Part shown: in pieces, positions 49,243 to 58,120 of the stretch
Layout of the letters: each line of letters opens with the position of its first letter
Numbering within the stretch: the stretch's first letter is position 1
Assembly (NCBI RefSeq): GCF_004011805.1
Contig: NZ_RCHJ01000005.1
Location: 124,001-188,000, forward strand
Origin: Piscinibacter defluvii
GTDB taxonomy: Bacteria; Pseudomonadota; Gammaproteobacteria; Burkholderiales; Burkholderiaceae_C
Length of the DNA stretch: 64,000 bases
Direction of reading: 5' to 3'
Notes under the pieces: generated by a model
Database searches by the model: none
What the model was told of the DNA's origin: nothing
What the model saw: only the letters and a program-made list of their open reading frames with translations
Made by a program: the position numbers and the translations under genes

Positions 49243-50502
49243 TCACTTGAAGGTGAACGCAGGCACGTACGAGTACAGCGCCAGGATCAGGAATGCGACC
49301 AGGTAGAACGGGCCGAGCTCGCGCACCGTCTGGCCGACCTTGACCTTGGCGAGCGCGCTGGTGATGAACAGCGTCGTCCCGACCGGCGGGGTGTACAGCC
49401 CGATCGCCAGGTTGATGGTCATCACGATCCCGAGCTGGGTCAGGTCCATGCCGATCGAGTTGGCGAGCGGCACGAACACCGGCGTCAGCAGCAGCACGGC
49501 CGCGGGCAGGTCGATGAACATGCCGCAGACGAGCATCAGCAGGTTCATCATCAGGATCACCGACCAGCCGCTGGACAGGTTGTCCTTCGCCCAAGCCACG
49601 ATGCCGTCGGGCATGCGGTCGAAGGTCAGCAGCCAGCCGATCGCCGCCGAGGCCATGATGACGAGCAGCACGACGCCGGTCGCGAGCCCCGCGTGAACGA
49701 TCGCCCTGTGCAGCCGCTTGATGCCGAGGTCGCGGTAGACCAGCGCCGATACCAGGCCGGCGAACAGGGTCGACAGCACCGCCACCTCGGTGGGTGTGGC
49801 GAACCCGAAACGCAGCATCACGACGATCAGCACCGGCAGCACCAGCGCCGGCGCGGCGTACACGAGTTGCTTGCGGAACGCCGCCCAGTCCAGCGGCCGC
49901 GTCTCGCGCGGAAAGTTGCGCCGCCGCCCGACCCACCAGCACACCGCCATGAAGCCGCCGCACATCATCAGACCGGGCAGGATGCCGGCGACGAACAGCG
50001 ACGCGATCGACGTGTTGCTGACCAGCGCGAACAGGATCATCGGGATCGAGGGCGGGATCAGGATGTCGATCGTCGCCGCGGCGGCGAGCGTCGCCGCCGA
50101 GAACGCCGGCGGATAGCCGAGCCGCTTCTGCCAGGGGATCAGCAGCGAGCCGATCGCCGAGGCGTCGGCCACCGCCGACCCCGAGACCCCGCCGAAGATC
50201 GTCGACGACAGCACGCCCACCTGCCCCGGGCCGCCGTGGAAGCGGCCGATCAGGGTGGAGAGCACGCCGATCAACGCCTCGCCCAGCTTGCCTCCCATCA
50301 TCAGCGTACCGGTGAGCATGAAGAACGGGATCGCGATGAGCGGAAAGCTCTGCACCTGCGCGACCATCTGCTGCACGAGCAGGTCGAGCGGCACCTTGTC
50401 GGAGGTCGCCGCCGCTGCCATCGCGGCGACCAGCAGCGCATGGGCGATCGGGATCGCGAGCGTTGCGGCGCCGAGGAAGACGAACAGGATCAATGCCGTC
50501 AT
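49243..50502 (-). CDS. TRAP transporter large permease subunit (DctM type)
   Basis: The 419-residue inner-membrane protein has about twelve hydrophobic segments and the DctM signatures FPLIAIPFFMLTGTLMMGG near residue 52, GVSGSAVADASAIGSLLIPW near 105 and ATIDILIPPSIPMILFAL near 145. It is the ion-driven transport channel of a TRAP importer, working with the small permease and the periplasmic binding protein encoded next to it. An AAGGAG ribosome site precedes the ATG. Spacing to its neighbours (16 and 31 bases) fits one operon. Confidence 0.93.
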   Translation of the reverse strand: MTALILFVFLGAATLAIPIAHALLVAAMAAAATSDKVPLDLLVQQMVAQVQSFPLIAIPFFMLTGTLMMGGKLGEALIGVLSTLIGRFHGGPGQVGVLSSTIFGGVSGSAVADASAIGSLLIPWQKRLGYPPAFSAATLAAAATIDILIPPSIPMILFALVSNTSIASLFVAGILPGLMMCGGFMAVCWWVGRRRNFPRETRPLDWAAFRKQLVYAAPALVLPVLIVVMLRFGFATPTEVAVLSTLFAGLVSALVYRDLGIKRLHRAIVHAGLATGVVLLVIMASAAIGWLLTFDRMPDGIVAWAKDNLSSGWSVILMMNLLMLVCGMFIDLPAAVLLLTPVFVPLANSIGMDLTQLGIVMTINLAIGLYTPPVGTTLFITSALAKVKVGQTVRELGPFYLVAFLILALYSYVPAFTFK

Positions 50503-50518
50503 GTCGTTCTCCTTGGTC

Positions 50519-51028
50519 TCACCAGTGCGCCTGCGGCACTTCAGCGCCGACGGCAGCGGGTTGCTCGGTCGTGTTCCACGCGCGCCACGCCGAGAACAGC
50601 GCGAGCACCGCGAGCATCGCCATGCCGCCCATCACGCAGGCGTAGGTCACCGAGCCGGGCACCTGCAGGATCGGCGACTTCTCGTCGTGCACGATCTCGA
50701 GCATGCGCAAGGTCGCGACGGCGAGCACGGCATAGAGCGCCGCGACGACGAGCCACGCGAGCGCCGACAGCGGACGGCACACCGCGAACGGCAGCTTCTC
50801 CATCAGGAAGGTCGTCGTGATGTGTGCCCCGTGCTGGGCGGCCAGCACCACGCCCGCCATCACCATCCACGGGAACAGCAGCTCGGGCACCTCGTTGCCC
50901 CACTGCAGGCTCGAGCCGGTGGCGTAGCGCAACACGGTGTTGCCGCACAGGATCAGGAAGATCACCGACGTGCTCACCCACAGCACCGCCTGGCAGAGGC
51001 CGCCAACGGCGCGTTCGATCACATTCAT
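50519..51028 (-). CDS. TRAP transporter small permease subunit (DctQ type)
   Basis: The 169-residue protein has four hydrophobic helices, including QAVLWVSTSVIFLILCGNTV, and the DctQ signature NEVPELLFPWMVMAGVVLAA with AAQHGAHITTTFL. It partners the large permease encoded 16 bases downstream. The chosen ATG follows a weak GGAGA ribosome site; a GTG 14 codons upstream is less likely because its extension is highly charged and unlike the family. It starts about 46 bases after the dctP-type gene. Confidence 0.9.
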   Translation of the reverse strand: MNVIERAVGGLCQAVLWVSTSVIFLILCGNTVLRYATGSSLQWGNEVPELLFPWMVMAGVVLAAQHGAHITTTFLMEKLPFAVCRPLSALAWLVVAALYAVLAVATLRMLEIVHDEKSPILQVPGSVTYACVMGGMAMLAVLALFSAWRAWNTTEQPAAVGAEVPQAHW

Positions 51029-51074
51029 GGTTTGTCTCCGGACGGGGCGCGAAGCGCGCCCCAAGGTCACGCAC

Positions 51075-52064
51075 TCACTTGGCCTGCGCCGCGGCGATGA
51101 CCTTCTTCACGTAGGGGCCGATCGGGCCGGCCTGCCACTTGTCGGTGACCGGCGCGGTGGCCTTGGCGAAGGCCGCCTTGTCGACGGTCGTCACCTGCAC
51201 GCCCTTGGCCTTGAGGTCGGCGAGCAGCTTCTCCTCCGACTCCTGCGAGAGCTTGCGCTGCAGTGCAGTGGCCTCGGCGGCGGCTTCCTGCACAGCCTTC
51301 TTGTCGGCGTCGGAGAGCCTGTCCCAGGAGCGCTTGCTCATCAGGAACGGCGTCATCTGGAACTGGTGGTTCGTCAGCGCGAGGTGCTTCTGCACCTCGT
51401 AGAGCTTGCTGGCGTGCACGTTCACGACCGGGTTCTCCTGCCCGTCGACCACGCCCTGCTGCAGGGCGACATACAACTCGGCGAACTTGATCTGCTGCGC
51501 CTCGGCGCCCAGCGCCTGCATGACGTCCACGAGAACCGTGTCGGGCGGCGTGCGCATCTTCAGGCCCTTCAGGTCCTCGACCTTGCTGACCGGGCGCTTG
51601 CTGGTGGTCATCTGGCGGATGCCGTTGTCCCAGTAGCCGAGCGCGATCAGACCCTTGTCGGCCGACCGCTCGGCGAGCTCCTTGCCGAGCGGGCCGTCGA
51701 GCAGCTGGAACGCCGCGGCGGCGCTCGAGAACAGGAAGGGCATGCCGAACGCCGCGTACTCGGGAACCGCGTTGGCGACGGCGCCCTGCGAGTTCGCGCT
51801 CAGGTCCAGCGCGCCGGTGCGCAGCGCAGTCACCATCGCGGCGTCGTCGCCGAGCTGCGCCGACGGCGCCACTTGCACCTCGATGCGGCCGTTGCTCTTC
51901 GCCTTGAGCACCTCGGCGAACTTCAGGGACGCCTCGTGGCGCGGATTGCCGGGGGCGGCGCCGTGGCCGAGCGTCAGCTTGATCGCCTGGGCCTGGACGG
52001 CGAGCGGCGGCGTGGCCGCGGCCGCGATGGCGAGCAGCGTACGGATGAAGGTCTTGCGTTGCAT
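51075..52064 (-). CDS. TRAP substrate-binding protein (DctP type)
   Basis: The 329-residue periplasmic protein has a signal peptide (KTFIRTLLAIAAAATPPLAVQA). The fold signatures are IKLTLGHGAAPGNPRHEASL at the mature N-terminus, LKGLKMRTPPDTVLVDVMQALGA in the middle, with the conserved Arg of the substrate carboxylate site, and the hinge LYVALQQGVVDGQENPVVN. That Arg (in KMRTPP) usually pairs with an acidic substrate, so the ligand is probably a sugar acid or similar carboxylate. It is the second gene of the SDR, TRAP and transketolase operon. Confidence 0.92.
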   Translation of the reverse strand: MQRKTFIRTLLAIAAAATPPLAVQAQAIKLTLGHGAAPGNPRHEASLKFAEVLKAKSNGRIEVQVAPSAQLGDDAAMVTALRTGALDLSANSQGAVANAVPEYAAFGMPFLFSSAAAAFQLLDGPLGKELAERSADKGLIALGYWDNGIRQMTTSKRPVSKVEDLKGLKMRTPPDTVLVDVMQALGAEAQQIKFAELYVALQQGVVDGQENPVVNVHASKLYEVQKHLALTNHQFQMTPFLMSKRSWDRLSDADKKAVQEAAAEATALQRKLSQESEEKLLADLKAKGVQVTTVDKAAFAKATAPVTDKWQAGPIGPYVKKVIAAAQAK

Positions 52065-52092
52065 GGTCTTGTCTCCGGGTGGTTGGTTGGAT

Positions 52093-52842
52093 TCAGTGGA
52101 TCAACATGCCGCCGTTCACGTCGAGCGTGATGCCGGTGCAGTAGGCGGAAAGGTCGCTGGCGAGGAACACGCAGGCGCCGGCGACGTCGGAGGCGGCGCC
52201 CAGTCGGGCGAGGGGAATCGTCTCGGCGATCTCGGCCTTCTTCTCCGGAGTCAGCTTGCCCTGGGTGATGTCGGTCTCGATCAGTCCCGGGGTGATGCTG
52301 TTGACGCGGATGCCTTCGATGCCGAATTCGCGCGCCATCGCACGCGCCAGGCCAAGCACGCCAGCCTTCGCGGCCGAGTAGTGCGGCCCGCCGAAGATGC
52401 CACCGCCGCGCTGCGCGGAGACCGACGAAATGCAGACGATCGAACCGTTCTTCTGCGTGCGCATTGCCGGCAGCACGGCCTGCGACATGTACAGCGTGCC
52501 GCGAAGGTTCACGTCGAGGATGCGGTCGTAGTCGGCGCCGGTGATGTCCAGCGTCTTCACCGGCTGCGTGATGCCGGCGTTGTTGACCAGGACGTCGATG
52601 CGGCCGAAGGCCTTCAGCACCGCGGCTGCAGCGGCCTCGCAGGCAGCCTTGTCGGTCACGTCGGCGACCAGCCCGAGGTGGCCGTCGCCCAGGCGTGCGG
52701 CCGCTGCGGCCGGTTCGGCACGGGCCAGGTCGAGGATCACCACCGTGGCGCCCTGCGCGGCCATCTGGCGCGCCGTCGCGTAGCCGAGTCCGTTGAGCCC
52801 GGCTCCGCCGGTGATCACCGCGACCTTGTCCTTGAGCAGCAT
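52093..52842 (-). CDS. Short-chain dehydrogenase/reductase
   Basis: The 249-residue classical SDR has the nucleotide motif TGGAGLNGLG (residues 11-20), NNAG (about 87-90), and an active site of Ser in ISSVSAQRGG and YSAAK (about 155-159). It should oxidise a hydroxyl of the imported compound with NAD(P)+. As the first gene of the operon, opposite a LysR-type regulator, it probably makes the keto compound that the transketolase then cleaves. The substrate is unknown. The C-terminus (CTGITLDVNGGMLIH) is typical. Confidence 0.92.
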   Translation of the reverse strand: MLLKDKVAVITGGAGLNGLGYATARQMAAQGATVVILDLARAEPAAAAARLGDGHLGLVADVTDKAACEAAAAAVLKAFGRIDVLVNNAGITQPVKTLDITGADYDRILDVNLRGTLYMSQAVLPAMRTQKNGSIVCISSVSAQRGGGIFGGPHYSAAKAGVLGLARAMAREFGIEGIRVNSITPGLIETDITQGKLTPEKKAEIAETIPLARLGAASDVAGACVFLASDLSAYCTGITLDVNGGMLIH

Positions 52843-52905
52843 TTCGTCGTCTCCATGCGTGGGTTGATGGAGGCATGTTCGGCGCCGGACGTGCTGAAGG
52901 CAAAC

Positions 52906-52916
52906 GATGAATCATC
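52906..52916. promoter_or_regulatory. Palindrome between SDR operon and LysR gene (candidate operator)
   Basis: An 11-base palindrome (GATGAATCATC) lies between the divergent genes, about 64 bases before the SDR start. A good -10-like TAAGAT (52921-52926) for the LysR gene lies just to its right. It is a plausible binding site for the LysR-type protein, whose sites often contain T-N11-A palindromes. Confidence 0.45.
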
Positions 52917-52959
52917 AGGCTAAGATGACGATCCTTCATGCAACGACCGGGAGAACCCC

Positions 52960-53859
52960 ATGGCGTCGCTCCCTCCTGTTGCGAATCTCCTGGCGTTCGA
53001 GGCCGTCGCGCGCCGCCGCAGCTTTGCGTTTGCTGCCACGGAGCTGCACCTGACCGCGTCGGCGATCAGCCACCAGATCGCGCGCCTCGAGGCCGACCTC
53101 GGCGTGCGGCTGTTCGAGCGCAGCGCGCACGGCGTTCGGCTCAGCCATGCGGGCGAGCGCTACCTCGAGCGCGTGTCCGGCGCGCTGTCGGCGATCTCTT
53201 CAGCCACGGAGGACGTGCGCAAGGGTGTCGGCAACAGCCTGTACCTGCACGCGGCGCCCAGCATCGCGAGTCTGTGGCTGATGCCGCGGCTGCGCGGCTT
53301 CGCGCAGGCGCACCCGGACATCGCGCTCAACCTGTCGGCCGCGCACACGCCCAGCGACTTCGCGCTCGGACAGGCGGATCTCGACATTCGCTACGGCGTG
53401 CCTCAGTGGGGCGATCTCGTCGTCGAGCCCCTTTTCACGGAGCGTGTCGTGCCGCTCGCCAGTCCGGCCTTCATCCGGGAGCACCGGCTCAAGCGGATCG
53501 AGCAGCTGTTCGACGTGCCGCTCATCCAGAGCAATGTCAGCGTGGTCCAGTGGTCCGACTGGTTGAGCGAGTTCGCGGACAGGCGTTCGCCAGATCAGTT
53601 CGCGTTGCGCTTCGACCGTGCCCAGATGTCGCTGGACGCGGCAACCCAGGGACTGGGTGTTGCGCTCGAGAGTGCCGTCAACGCCGGTCCGCATCTATCT
53701 GCCGGGAGGCTGAAGGCCGTCTTCGGCTTGGACAAGGCCATCCGCGTGAAGGCGCACTTCGTGGTGTATCCGGCCAGGCACGCGAAGCGCCCTCCGGTCG
53801 AGGCCTTCTTGTCATGGGTGCACAGCGAAGCGGCGCGAACGGAAACAACCCTCCGCTGA
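52960..53859 (+). CDS. LysR-type transcriptional regulator (GcvA-like)
   Basis: The 299-residue protein has an N-terminal winged helix (LLAFEAVARRRSFAFAATEL and LTASAISHQIARLEADLGVR, about residues 9-60) and a C-terminal co-inducer domain. It is divergent from the SDR gene with a palindrome between the starts, the usual layout for a LysR regulator controlling its neighbour operon and itself. The inducer is likely the imported substrate or an intermediate. The sequence is close to the GcvA subgroup, whose members control varied pathways, so the name says little about ligand. Confidence 0.9.
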   Translation: MASLPPVANLLAFEAVARRRSFAFAATELHLTASAISHQIARLEADLGVRLFERSAHGVRLSHAGERYLERVSGALSAISSATEDVRKGVGNSLYLHAAPSIASLWLMPRLRGFAQAHPDIALNLSAAHTPSDFALGQADLDIRYGVPQWGDLVVEPLFTERVVPLASPAFIREHRLKRIEQLFDVPLIQSNVSVVQWSDWLSEFADRRSPDQFALRFDRAQMSLDAATQGLGVALESAVNAGPHLSAGRLKAVFGLDKAIRVKAHFVVYPARHAKRPPVEAFLSWVHSEAARTETTLR

Positions 53860-53875
53860 GCGGACATCTGCTGTT

Positions 53876-53892
53876 GTCGGCTCCTCGCCGAC
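53876..53892. terminator. Small hairpin between convergent LysR and apaH genes
   Basis: A 6-bp perfect stem (53876-53881 with 53887-53892) with a 5-base loop follows the LysR stop. It is a weak candidate terminator without a T-run. Confidence 0.35.
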
Positions 53893-53959
53893 GGCGTGAG
53901 CCGAGTCGCCGCCAGCGCCCGACCGCCCACACCGCGAAGCCCCCGACCGCACCTCGCCC

Positions 53960-54784
53960 TCACCCCCCCGGCCGCTGCGCCTGCGCGCACTTCACCTGCA
54001 CCAGCTCGCGCCGCCCGCCGTCGATGCGCACCGCGCTCAGGCAGCCGCCCCAGACGCAGCCGGTGTCCAGCGCCAGCAGCTCGGGCCGCATCACCAGGCC
54101 GAGCGTGGACCAGTGGCCGAAGGCGACCGGCACGCCCTGCGTGCGGCGGCCGGGGGCGTCGAACCAGGGCGCGAAGCCCGGCGGCGCGCCGCCCGCGCCT
54201 TCCTTGGTCTTCAGGTCCAGCGTGCCCTGCGCGTCGACGAAGCGGATGCGCGTCAGCACGTTGATGATGAAGCGCAGCCGGTGGGCGCCGGCCAGCGTGT
54301 CGCTCCAGCGCACCGGCTCGTCGGCGTACATCCGGTGCAGGAAGTCGGGCAGCGCGTCGCTCGTGAGCATGGCCTCCACCTCGGCGGCACGCGCCAGCGT
54401 CGCGTCGCGGTCCCATTGCGGCACCACGCCGGCATGCACGCACAGCCAGCCGTCCGCGACGAGCGCCATGCGGCGCGCGCGCAGCCATTCGATCCAGGCG
54501 TCGCGGTCCGGCGCGTCGAGCACGTCGGCGAAGGTGTCGCCGCGGTGCATCGTGCGGCCACCGAAGGCAACCGCGAGCAGGTGCAGGTCGTGGTTGCCGA
54601 GCAGGCAGTCGGCCGCGTCGCCGAAGCCGCGCAGCCGGCGCAGCACGGCCAGCGAGCCGGGGCCGCGGTTGACCAGGTCGCCGAGCACGACGAGCCGGTC
54701 GCGCGAGGGCGAGAAGCCGATCTCGGCGAGCAGGCGCTCGAACGCGTCGTCGCAGCCCTGCAGGTCGCCCACGAGGTAGTGCAT
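53960..54784 (-). CDS. apaH: Symmetrical bis(5'-nucleosyl)-tetraphosphatase
   Basis: The 274-residue enzyme cleaves Ap4A to two ADP in the cytoplasm. It belongs to the metallophosphatases; the metal-binding motifs are all present: GDLQGCDD at residue 6, GDLVNRGP near 35 and GNHD near 65, with later histidines in CVHAGV and GHWS. Length is normal for ApaH. The start ATG is only 48 bases from the divergent CorC/HlyC-type gene, so the two could share a regulatory region. ApaH also removes Np4-type caps from RNA in some bacteria. Confidence 0.94.
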   Translation of the reverse strand: MHYLVGDLQGCDDAFERLLAEIGFSPSRDRLVVLGDLVNRGPGSLAVLRRLRGFGDAADCLLGNHDLHLLAVAFGGRTMHRGDTFADVLDAPDRDAWIEWLRARRMALVADGWLCVHAGVVPQWDRDATLARAAEVEAMLTSDALPDFLHRMYADEPVRWSDTLAGAHRLRFIINVLTRIRFVDAQGTLDLKTKEGAGGAPPGFAPWFDAPGRRTQGVPVAFGHWSTLGLVMRPELLALDTGCVWGGCLSAVRIDGGRRELVQVKCAQAQRPGG

Positions 54785-54832
54785 CGCGCGATTCTGCTAC
54801 GCTCGCCCCGGTCGCCTCGATGCACGCCCTGC

Positions 54833-56149
54833 ATGGACGTTGCCCTACTGATCTTCCTGATCCTGCTGAACGCGCTGTTCGCGATGTCCGAGATGGCGCT
54901 CACCGCCGCCCGCAAGGCCCGGCTGCAGGTGATGGTCGAGGCCGGCGACGCAGGCGCGCAGTGCGCGATGGACCTGCACGACGACCCGACCAAGTTCCTC
55001 TCGGTGGTGCAGATCGGCATCACCTCGATCGGCGTGCTCAACGGCATCGTCGGCGACGCCGCCTTCTCCGCGCCGTTCGCGGCCTGGCTGCACGACGCAC
55101 TCCCGATCAGCGACAACATGGCCGACATCGCCGCCACCGCGATGGTGGTGGTGGTGATCACCTTCCTGACCATCATCTTCGGCGAGCTGGTGCCCAAGCG
55201 GCTCGGCCAGATGTACCCGGAGACGGTGGCGCGCCTGGTGGCGCGGCCGATGGAGTGGCTGTCGATCGCGACGCGGCCCTTCGTCAAGCTGCTGTCGGTC
55301 TGCACCGAGGGCACGCTGCGCCTGCTGGGCGTGCGCGACGGGCCCGACCGCAGCGTCACCGAGGAGGAGATCGCCGCCAGCCTGGAGGAGGGCGTGGATG
55401 CCGGCGTGATCGAGGCCCAGGAGCACCAGATGGTGCGCAACGTGTTCCGTCTCGACGACCGCCAGGTCGGCTCGATGATGATCCCGCGCACCGAGATCGT
55501 CTGGCTCGACGCCGGGTCCACGCGCGAGCAGGTGCTGGCGCTGATCGAGCATGTGCAGCACTCGCGCTATCCGGTGTGCCGCGGCGGCCTGCACGACGTG
55601 CTGGGCGTGGCCACCACGCAGCGCCTGCTGCAGCAGGAGATGCGCGGCGAGACCTTCTCGCTCACCGAGGGGCTGGAGCCGGCGGTGTTCGTGCCCGAGA
55701 CGCTCTCGGGCATGGAACTGCTCGAGCATTTCAAGGCCTCGAGCGCGCAGCTCGTGTTCGTGGTCGACGAGTACGGCGAGGTGCAGGGCATGATCACCGT
55801 GCTCGACGTGCTGGAGGCGATCACCGGCGAGTTCACCACGCCCACCGCGGAAGACTCCTGGGCGGTGCGCCGCGAGGACGGCAGCTGGCTGTTCGACGGC
55901 CTGATCCCGGTGCCGGAGCTGAAGGACCGCCTGGCGCTGAAGGCCCTGCCCGAGGAGGACCGCGGGCGCTACAACACGCTGGCCGGCATGATCATGCTGC
56001 TGCTCGGCCGCCTGCCGGCCACCGCCGATTCGGTCGAGTGGGAGGGCTGGCGCTTCGAGGTGGTCGACCTCGACGGCAAGCGTGTCGACAAGGTGCTGGC
56101 CAGCCTGCTGCCGCCGCGCGAGAACGAACCCCCCGGAGAACCTGCATGA
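54833..56149 (+). CDS. CNNM/CorB-type (HlyC/CorC family) membrane protein
   Basis: The 438-residue protein has an N-terminal DUF21 membrane domain (about 1-190, four helices; LNALFAMSEMALTAARKARL, and the conserved FGELVPKRLGQMYPE near 115), a CBS pair (about 205-330; MIPRTEIVWL and FVVDEYGEVQGMITVLD) and a CorC_HlyC transporter-associated domain (about 345-430). Such proteins export or sense Mg2+ or Co2+. The CBS pair would respond to nucleotides. The start is the ATG before DVALLIF. The SapC gene overlaps its stop by 4 bases. Confidence 0.92.
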   Translation: MDVALLIFLILLNALFAMSEMALTAARKARLQVMVEAGDAGAQCAMDLHDDPTKFLSVVQIGITSIGVLNGIVGDAAFSAPFAAWLHDALPISDNMADIAATAMVVVVITFLTIIFGELVPKRLGQMYPETVARLVARPMEWLSIATRPFVKLLSVCTEGTLRLLGVRDGPDRSVTEEEIAASLEEGVDAGVIEAQEHQMVRNVFRLDDRQVGSMMIPRTEIVWLDAGSTREQVLALIEHVQHSRYPVCRGGLHDVLGVATTQRLLQQEMRGETFSLTEGLEPAVFVPETLSGMELLEHFKASSAQLVFVVDEYGEVQGMITVLDVLEAITGEFTTPTAEDSWAVRREDGSWLFDGLIPVPELKDRLALKALPEEDRGRYNTLAGMIMLLLGRLPATADSVEWEGWRFEVVDLDGKRVDKVLASLLPPRENEPPGEPA

Positions 56150-56934
56150 TCAATTCGGCGCTGTACCGCGAGCCGGTGCTGCTGGAGCCGGCGCGCCACC
56201 GGCCGCTGAAGATCGGCACGCTGGCCGATTTCTCCATCGCACGCGGCATGCATGCCGTGTTCCTGGCCGCCACCGAGATCCCGCAGGCAGCGCTCGAGTT
56301 CCCGGTCGTGTTCGTGCACACCGGCGTGCGCGACGAGGCCGGCCGCGCCACGGTCTCGCCGATCGCGCTGCTCGGGCTGTCGCAGGGCGAGAACCTGTTC
56401 GTCGAGGGCACGCGCTGGGAGGCGCGCTACATCCCGGCCTTCATCCGCCGCTACCCGTTCCTGACCGCGAACCTGCGTGGCGCGCCGGCGCCCGGCGTGA
56501 TGATCGACCGCGCCTGGACCGGCTTTTCCGAGACCGAGGGCGAGCCGCTGTTCGGCGACGACGGCCAGCCCGCGCCGGCGCTGCAGCGTGCGATCGAGTT
56601 CCTCGACCGCTTCGAGACCGAGGCGCAGCGCACCCAGCTGTTCTGCGCGCGCATCGCCGAGCTCGATCTGCTCAAGGAGATGAAGGCCGACGCGACACTG
56701 CCCGACGGCATGACGCTCTCGATCGACGGCTTCTACGTGATCGACGACGAGAAGCTGCGCGCGCTGGCCGATGCGCCGGTGCTCGAGATGCACCGCAACG
56801 GCATGCTCGCGCTGCTGAACCTGCACCTGGCCTCGACCAACCACCTGCGCGCGATGGTCGAGCGCAAGGCGCGGCGCGCCCAGGCGGCGAAGGATGGGGC
56901 CAAGGCGGAAGGGAGTTCCGGTGGAGCGCGCTGA
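56146..56934 (+). CDS. SapC-family protein
   Basis: The 262-residue protein matches the SapC family: NSALYREPVLLEPARHRPLK at the start, FPVVFVHTG and RYPFLTANLRG in the middle, and LEMHRNGMLALLNLHLAST near the end. SapC was first described next to S-layer protein genes in Campylobacter, but its molecular role is unknown; these proteins look cytosolic. It is translationally coupled to the CorC/HlyC-type gene, and the decarboxylase/lactonase gene starts within its last 14 bases. Confidence 0.87.
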   Translation: MINSALYREPVLLEPARHRPLKIGTLADFSIARGMHAVFLAATEIPQAALEFPVVFVHTGVRDEAGRATVSPIALLGLSQGENLFVEGTRWEARYIPAFIRRYPFLTANLRGAPAPGVMIDRAWTGFSETEGEPLFGDDGQPAPALQRAIEFLDRFETEAQRTQLFCARIAELDLLKEMKADATLPDGMTLSIDGFYVIDDEKLRALADAPVLEMHRNGMLALLNLHLASTNHLRAMVERKARRAQAAKDGAKAEGSSGGAR

Positions 56935-58120
56935 CGACTTCGCGCGCGGCGTCGCGAACCGGCGCGCGGTGCTCGGCGACGAGTGGGTCGACCAGTCGCT
57001 GGCCGGCACCACCGCCTTCAACGCCGATTTCCAGGACCTGGTGACGCGCCATGCCTGGCTCGACATCTGGGGCCGCCCGGGGCTGGACGTGCAGACGCGC
57101 CGCCTGCTCGTGCTGGCGATGACCATGGCCGCCGCGCGCTGGGAGGAGTTCGAGCTGCACTGCCGCGCCACGATCCAGGCCGGCGTGCCGCTCGAGCCGC
57201 TGCGCGAGACGCTGATGCAGGGCGCGATCTACTGCGGCGTGCCGGCCGCCAACACCGCGTTCAAGATCACCACCAAGTTGCTGCGCGAGGCCGGCCGCCT
57301 GCCGGCCGCGCAGCCGCTGACCGAGGGCGTGCGCGTGGCCGTGCACCACACCTTCAGCGCGCCGCAGCTGCGGATCGCGCTGCAGGGCCGCGGCACGCCG
57401 GTGGTGCTGGCGCATGCGCTCGGCGTGGACCTGCACATGTGGGACGAGCTCGCCGCCGCGCTCGCGCCCGACCACGAGGTGCTGCGCTACGACCAGCGCG
57501 GCCACGGCGGCTCGGCCGTGCCTGCCGGCCCGTACACGCAGGAACAGCTGGTCGACGACGCGGCGCGCGTGATCGGCGAATGGGGCCGTGGCCCGGTGGT
57601 GTTCGTCGGCCTGTCGATGGGCGGCATGGTCGCGCAGGGCCTGGCGCTGCGGCACCCGGCGCTGCTGCGCGGCGTGGTGATCGCCAACAGCAGCGCGCGC
57701 TACCCGGAGGAGGCGCGCGCCGCCTGGGCGCAGCGCATCGCGAGTGTGCAGCAGCATGGCCTGGCCGCGGTGGCGGACGCGACGATGGAGCGCTGGTTCA
57801 CGCCGGCCTTCCGCGCCGCCCGGCCCGACGTCGTCGAGCGCCACCGGCAGGCCATCCTGCGCGGCAGCGTCGAGGGTTACCTGGCCTGCTGCCACGCGGT
57901 GGCGGCGGTCGACTGGCTCGATGCACTGCCTCAGGTGACGCTGCCCACGCTGGTGATCGCCGGCAGGCAGGACGCCGGCGCACCGCCGGCGATGAGCGAG
58001 GCGATCGCACAGCGCATTCCCGGCGCGCGGCTCGAGGTGCTCGACACCGCGCACCTGTCGGTGGCCGAACAGCCGCAGGCCTTCGAGCGGCTGCTGCGCG
58101 GGTTCATGGCCGCCTGCTGA
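56921..58120 (+). CDS. Carboxymuconolactone decarboxylase-like domain fused to enol-lactonase-like hydrolase
   Basis: The 399-residue protein joins a carboxymuconolactone decarboxylase-type domain (about 10-125; WEEFELHCRATIQAG from 74) to an alpha/beta-hydrolase (about 140-398; Ser232 in GLSMGG, Asp in GRQDAG near 345, His in TAHLSV near 375). In aromatic breakdown, decarboxylase PcaC makes the enol-lactone that PcaD hydrolyses. Known PcaL fusions carry the hydrolase first; here the order is reversed. No other protocatechuate gene is nearby, so the substrate is unproven. The start is a GTG with AAGGGA 6 bases upstream; an ATG 9 codons earlier is possible. Its end overlaps the opposite-strand gene by 17 bases. 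Confidence 0.82.
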   Translation: MERADDFARGVANRRAVLGDEWVDQSLAGTTAFNADFQDLVTRHAWLDIWGRPGLDVQTRRLLVLAMTMAAARWEEFELHCRATIQAGVPLEPLRETLMQGAIYCGVPAANTAFKITTKLLREAGRLPAAQPLTEGVRVAVHHTFSAPQLRIALQGRGTPVVLAHALGVDLHMWDELAAALAPDHEVLRYDQRGHGGSAVPAGPYTQEQLVDDAARVIGEWGRGPVVFVGLSMGGMVAQGLALRHPALLRGVVIANSSARYPEEARAAWAQRIASVQQHGLAAVADATMERWFTPAFRAARPDVVERHRQAILRGSVEGYLACCHAVAAVDWLDALPQVTLPTLVIAGRQDAGAPPAMSEAIAQRIPGARLEVLDTAHLSVAEQPQAFERLLRGFMAAC

